Assembly (NCBI GenBank): GCA_934718785.1
Contig: CAKVAF010000001.1
Span: forward strand, 124,001 to 188,000
Origin: an uncultured Campylobacter sp.
Lineage (GTDB): Bacteria > Campylobacterota > Campylobacteria > Campylobacterales > Campylobacteraceae
DNA length: 64,000 bases
Direction of reading: 5' to 3'
Shown in pieces: positions 61,447-64,000 of this stretch (within the stretch, counting starts at the first letter, position 1; every line of letters starts with the position of its first letter). The notes below the pieces were generated by a model, which searched no databases, was not told the origin of the DNA, and worked only from the letters and a program-made list of their open reading frames with translations. The translations under genes and the position numbers were made by a program.

Positions 61447-62739
61447 TCAAGCCCTTTTCGTGCAGTATTTTTCAAGCACTTTAAAAAGTAATTTTTCAAT
61501 CCTTTCAATAGAAGCGATTTCGCAGCGCTCATCTGTGGAGTGTGGATTAAAGATATTCACGCCAAGGCTGGCACATTCAAGGGGTTGTTTTTTCTCTATG
61601 ACGCCACATTCAAGCCCTGCATGCACGGCTAAAATCCTAGCGTCTTTAAACTCAGCCTTTAAAAGCTCAAACACTTCATCGCTAAACTCGGTGCGCTCTC
61701 CTTGCCAAGGCGCGTAAAAATTACTAGAGCTTACAGTAAAATCAAAGCTTTCAAAGAAAATTTTTGTTTCAAATTCCAAATTTTTAAGATCTTCAAGCAA
61801 ATTTGAGCGCGCAAAAAGCTCTATAATGGCTTCTTTTTCATTCATTTTAAGAGTGGATAAATTAATACTTGTTTGAATTATGCCAAGCTCTTGCGAATAA
61901 GCTCTAACGCCTTGTGCAAAGGCATTGATAGTCCTTAAAAGTTTATCACTTTGCTGGCATATTAAAATTTTCTCATTGCCCCTAGCTTTTGGGCGCACTT
62001 TTATAAACTCATTTTGAGTAGGCTTCTCATCAAAAAGCACTAAAGCCCTAGCAAATTTAGCTACTGAGTTAATGCGCTCACCGCCTTCAAAATGCACGAT
62101 TTGCCCCTTGTTTTGCAAGATAAAGCGCGCCATTTCTTTAAGCGAGTTTTTAGGATTTTTAATGATATCAATGCCAGAATGCCCACCTTTGAAATTTACG
62201 GCTTCAAGCTCGTAAAGCTCGCCTTTTTTTTCTTTAAGCTCCTTAAAATCAAGCTTCAAGCAAGATTTTATATCCACACCACCCGCACAGCCTATGATAA
62301 GCTCTTTTTCATCCTCGTGGTCTAAATTTAAAAGCCTTTTTGATAAAAGCTTGTGAGTTAGGGCATTTGCGCCCAGCAAGCCCACCTCTTCATTATCTGT
62401 AAATAAGCATTCTAAATCATCAAATTCACTCATCGCAGACATTATCAAAGAAACACCTATGCCATTATCTGCTCCAAGGCTTGAATTTCTAGCCTTTAAA
62501 AAGCCCTTTTCTTCAAAAAGCTCTATTTTAGGAGCTTCGCCCATACACACCATATCAAAATGCGCCTGCAAACAAAGCTTTGGCTCGCCTTTAATACAGT
62601 GTATATTGCCCCCCTCATCCACACTCACCTTAAAGTGCTTTGCTTTAGCAAATTCGCATAAAAACTCGCGCATTTGCTGCGTGTCAAAGCTACAATGTGG
62701 GATTTTACTTAGAGTTTTGAAATGATTTAAACTTTGCAT
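61447..62739 (-). CDS. pepD: Aminoacyl-histidine dipeptidase (Xaa-His, M20C)
   Basis: 430 residues. Metal sites LQAHFDMVCMG, SLGADNGIGVSL, FTDNEEVGLLGA and NLDHEDEKEL; the late HAGLECGVI and FNPHSTDERCE complete the M20C set. Cleaves carnosine-like and other dipeptides. In C. jejuni pepD is next to the SNase and lipoprotein genes; here an unknown gene and pflA lie between. Confidence 0.94.
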   Translation of the reverse strand: MQSLNHFKTLSKIPHCSFDTQQMREFLCEFAKAKHFKVSVDEGGNIHCIKGEPKLCLQAHFDMVCMGEAPKIELFEEKGFLKARNSSLGADNGIGVSLIMSAMSEFDDLECLFTDNEEVGLLGANALTHKLLSKRLLNLDHEDEKELIIGCAGGVDIKSCLKLDFKELKEKKGELYELEAVNFKGGHSGIDIIKNPKNSLKEMARFILQNKGQIVHFEGGERINSVAKFARALVLFDEKPTQNEFIKVRPKARGNEKILICQQSDKLLRTINAFAQGVRAYSQELGIIQTSINLSTLKMNEKEAIIELFARSNLLEDLKNLEFETKIFFESFDFTVSSSNFYAPWQGERTEFSDEVFELLKAEFKDARILAVHAGLECGVIEKKQPLECASLGVNIFNPHSTDERCEIASIERIEKLLFKVLEKYCTKRA

Positions 62740-62885
62740 TTTCGCCCTTTTTTAAATTTAAAGCTAATTATCGCATAAATTCTTTAAAAAGACTTTTAAA
62801 TTTAAAGAAAACTTAAAATGCTTTTGGGTAAAATTTGGCATTTTTTAAAAATTTAAGAATTTAAAGCCAATTTAAAAGGCAAAAT

Positions 62886-63131
62886 ATGAAAAATACCGTT
62901 ACAGAAGCATCAATTTACGAAGCTCAAGGATTTAAAAGCGAGGCTTTAGAAATTTATAAAAATATCTTAAAACAAGATCCTAGCAATCAAAATGCTATCG
63001 ATGCGATACGAAGGCTTAGTGGTTTGCGCTCTAATCATAGTGATTTAAACACGCAAATGCTTGACTTTTTTATCAATATGAAAAGCGAAGAAGAAATCAA
63101 TGAATTTAAAAGGTGGTTGATAAAGCTATGA
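62886..63131 (+). CDS. Small TPR-like protein, hypothetical
   Basis: 81 residues. EASIYEAQGFKSEALEIYKN plus ILKQDPSNQNAIDAIRRL is one tetratricopeptide-type helical pair; the rest is acidic helix. Its TGA overlaps the next gene's ATG (ATGA). Precedes cca as in C. jejuni, to my recollection. Confidence 0.75.
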   Translation: MKNTVTEASIYEAQGFKSEALEIYKNILKQDPSNQNAIDAIRRLSGLRSNHSDLNTQMLDFFINMKSEEEINEFKRWLIKL

Positions 63132-63610
63132 ATTTAGAAGATTTGGCAAAAAAGACTATAGATGAAGTGAGCAAGCAAGTCAGCAAAGAGCCTGTAAATG
63201 AGCCTTTGAAAGAGCAAAAAAAGCTTGATGATGAGGTTTCTTTTGAAATAGCGCGCTCAAAGCTAGCCGATACTGAAAGAATTGATGAAAAAATCAGCGA
63301 CGCACAAGCGAGCAAAGCCTTAGAAGAAGCTTCAAAAGAGCAAGTCATAGACTTAAACGCTTATGAAAAAAATATAGAAAATAACTTAAAAAGCAGTGAA
63401 AGCTCGCAAATAAGCGTTGAAGAAAGCAGCTCAAACAAGGCTTTAAATTTTAATGAAGAGCTTTTTTTGAAAAACTTAAGAGAGCGCATTTTGGTGCTTT
63501 TTGAAGGGCTTAAAAGCACTAAGGATGAGGATTTAAAAGCTAGGCTTGAGCTTTGCATTAATTTTTTAGAGTTTTTGCTTGCAAATATCGAAGATAAGCT
63601 CAAAAAATAG
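63128..63610 (+). CDS. Hypothetical acidic protein upstream of cca
   Basis: 160 residues from ATG 63128, chosen for the ATGA overlap (a GTG at 63113 is possible). Highly charged; N-terminal two-thirds (NLEDLAKKTIDEVSKQVSKE...) look disordered, and the C-terminal 60 residues (LRERILVLFEGLKSTKDEDL) form helices ending in KK. Function unknown. Confidence 0.7.
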   Translation: MNLEDLAKKTIDEVSKQVSKEPVNEPLKEQKKLDDEVSFEIARSKLADTERIDEKISDAQASKALEEASKEQVIDLNAYEKNIENNLKSSESSQISVEESSSNKALNFNEELFLKNLRERILVLFEGLKSTKDEDLKARLELCINFLEFLLANIEDKLKK

Positions 63611-64000
63611 CACCTTTGAAAGAATTTCAAAAGCCTTTGCGCCGCTTACAAAAAGGGCTTATTTTGTAGGAGGTTGTGTTAGAGATAGCTTGCTAGGGCT
63701 TGAAATTAAAGATTTTGATATAGAATTTTATGATATTGATGAAAAGCTTTTTGAAAAAACTTGCGAAAAACTTGGCGCACAAGGCTTTGGAAAAAGCTTT
63801 TTTGTGTATAAATTAAACGAGTTTGACCTTAGCCTAGCCAGGCGTGAAAATAAGATTGCTAAAGGACATAAGGGCTTTGAGGTTTTTATTTGCAATGATG
63901 AAAAAGAAGCGGCTAAAAGGCGTGATTTTACCATAAATTCTATGATGGTAAATATTTTTAGTGGCGAGTTTTTAGACCTTTATGGGGGCAAAAAGGACTT
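63579..64000 (+). CDS. cca: CCA-adding enzyme / poly(A) polymerase family, 3' end cut
   Basis: The nucleotidyltransferase core is clear: YFVGGCVRDSLLGLEIKDFD with the catalytic acidic pair (DFDIE), then RRENKIAKGHKGFE and AAKRRDFTINSMMVNIF. It adds or repairs the CCA end of tRNA. The best start is TTG 63579 (MQISKISSKNSTFERIS), inside the previous gene by 32 bases; there is no strong ribosome site, so the start is uncertain. The gene continues beyond the window. Confidence 0.9.
   Translation, partial: MQISKISSKNSTFERISKAFAPLTKRAYFVGGCVRDSLLGLEIKDFDIEFYDIDEKLFEKTCEKLGAQGFGKSFFVYKLNEFDLSLARRENKIAKGHKGFEVFICNDEKEAAKRRDFTINSMMVNIFSGEFLDLYGGKKD

Overview
The window is a chromosomal segment of a Campylobacter species from the thermotolerant, C. 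jejuni-like clade. The DNA is very AT-rich. Gene order matches blocks I recall from C. jejuni: pth-rplY; rpsO/rrf2/flhA; rlpA-mltD-tatD-cbrR-recN-nadK with aspS-adk-ppa-msrA; nadE-lpxK-thrC-kdsB with an MBL hydrolase; ppk2/dsbD. The tmRNA encodes ANNAKFAPAYAKAA, one residue from the C. jejuni tag as I remember it. Accessory insertions show that it is not C. jejuni itself. I cannot name the species from sequence alone.

Layout. 1-2.5 kb: pth (cut by the window edge), rplY, carboxynorspermidine dehydrogenase. 2.6-7.5 kb: a type III restriction-modification locus with a damaged mod (ATA at the start position, a one-base frameshift and an in-frame insertion) and an intact-looking res. 7.6-13.4 kb: carB, a two-gene methyltransferase/putative endonuclease cassette, and a Sua5/YrdC-like gene. 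13.6-18.4 kb: rpsO, an Rrf2 regulator, flhA, a DHH phosphoesterase. 18.5-23.9 kb: an accessory scrap-yard with small membrane and lipoprotein genes, an IS200/IS605 element with an intact TnpB, fragments resembling a VirD4 coupling protein, a DsbC-like protein and a PIN toxin, and a dense cluster of palindromes. 24-36 kb: core genes (yaaA, rpsU, ccoG, ruvB, ssrA, fliP, an NFACT gene, tRNA-Lys, marC, msrB, bioB, a CPA2 antiporter). 36.5-46.9 kb: envelope and housekeeping operons. 47-51 kb: M20 amidohydrolase, ppk2, dsbD. 51.2-51.7 kb: a type II toxin-antitoxin pair. 52.6-57.5 kb: kdsB-thrC-lpxK-nadE and an MBL hydrolase. 57.5-62.7 kb: a small lipoprotein, nuclease, pflA, an unknown protein and pepD. 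62.9-64 kb: two small genes and the start of cca.

How the genes work together. Flagellar genes are flhA and fliP (export gate) and pflA (motor scaffold). Envelope genes are rlpA, mltD, lpxK, kdsB and dsbD. Translation genes are rplY, rpsO, rpsU, pth, ssrA, aspS, cca and an NFACT gene. Many neighbours are coupled by ATGA or TGATG overlaps.

The most unusual material is non-coding. Three copies of a ~100-115 bp long-hairpin element share core sequence and have compensated stems (1085-1198, 16908-17008, 43345-43457). Several gene ends carry hairpins with a shared GC-rich loop. Two composite repeats contain GTCATTGCGAG. A palindrome array at 23314-23579 includes a perfect 26-bp palindrome.
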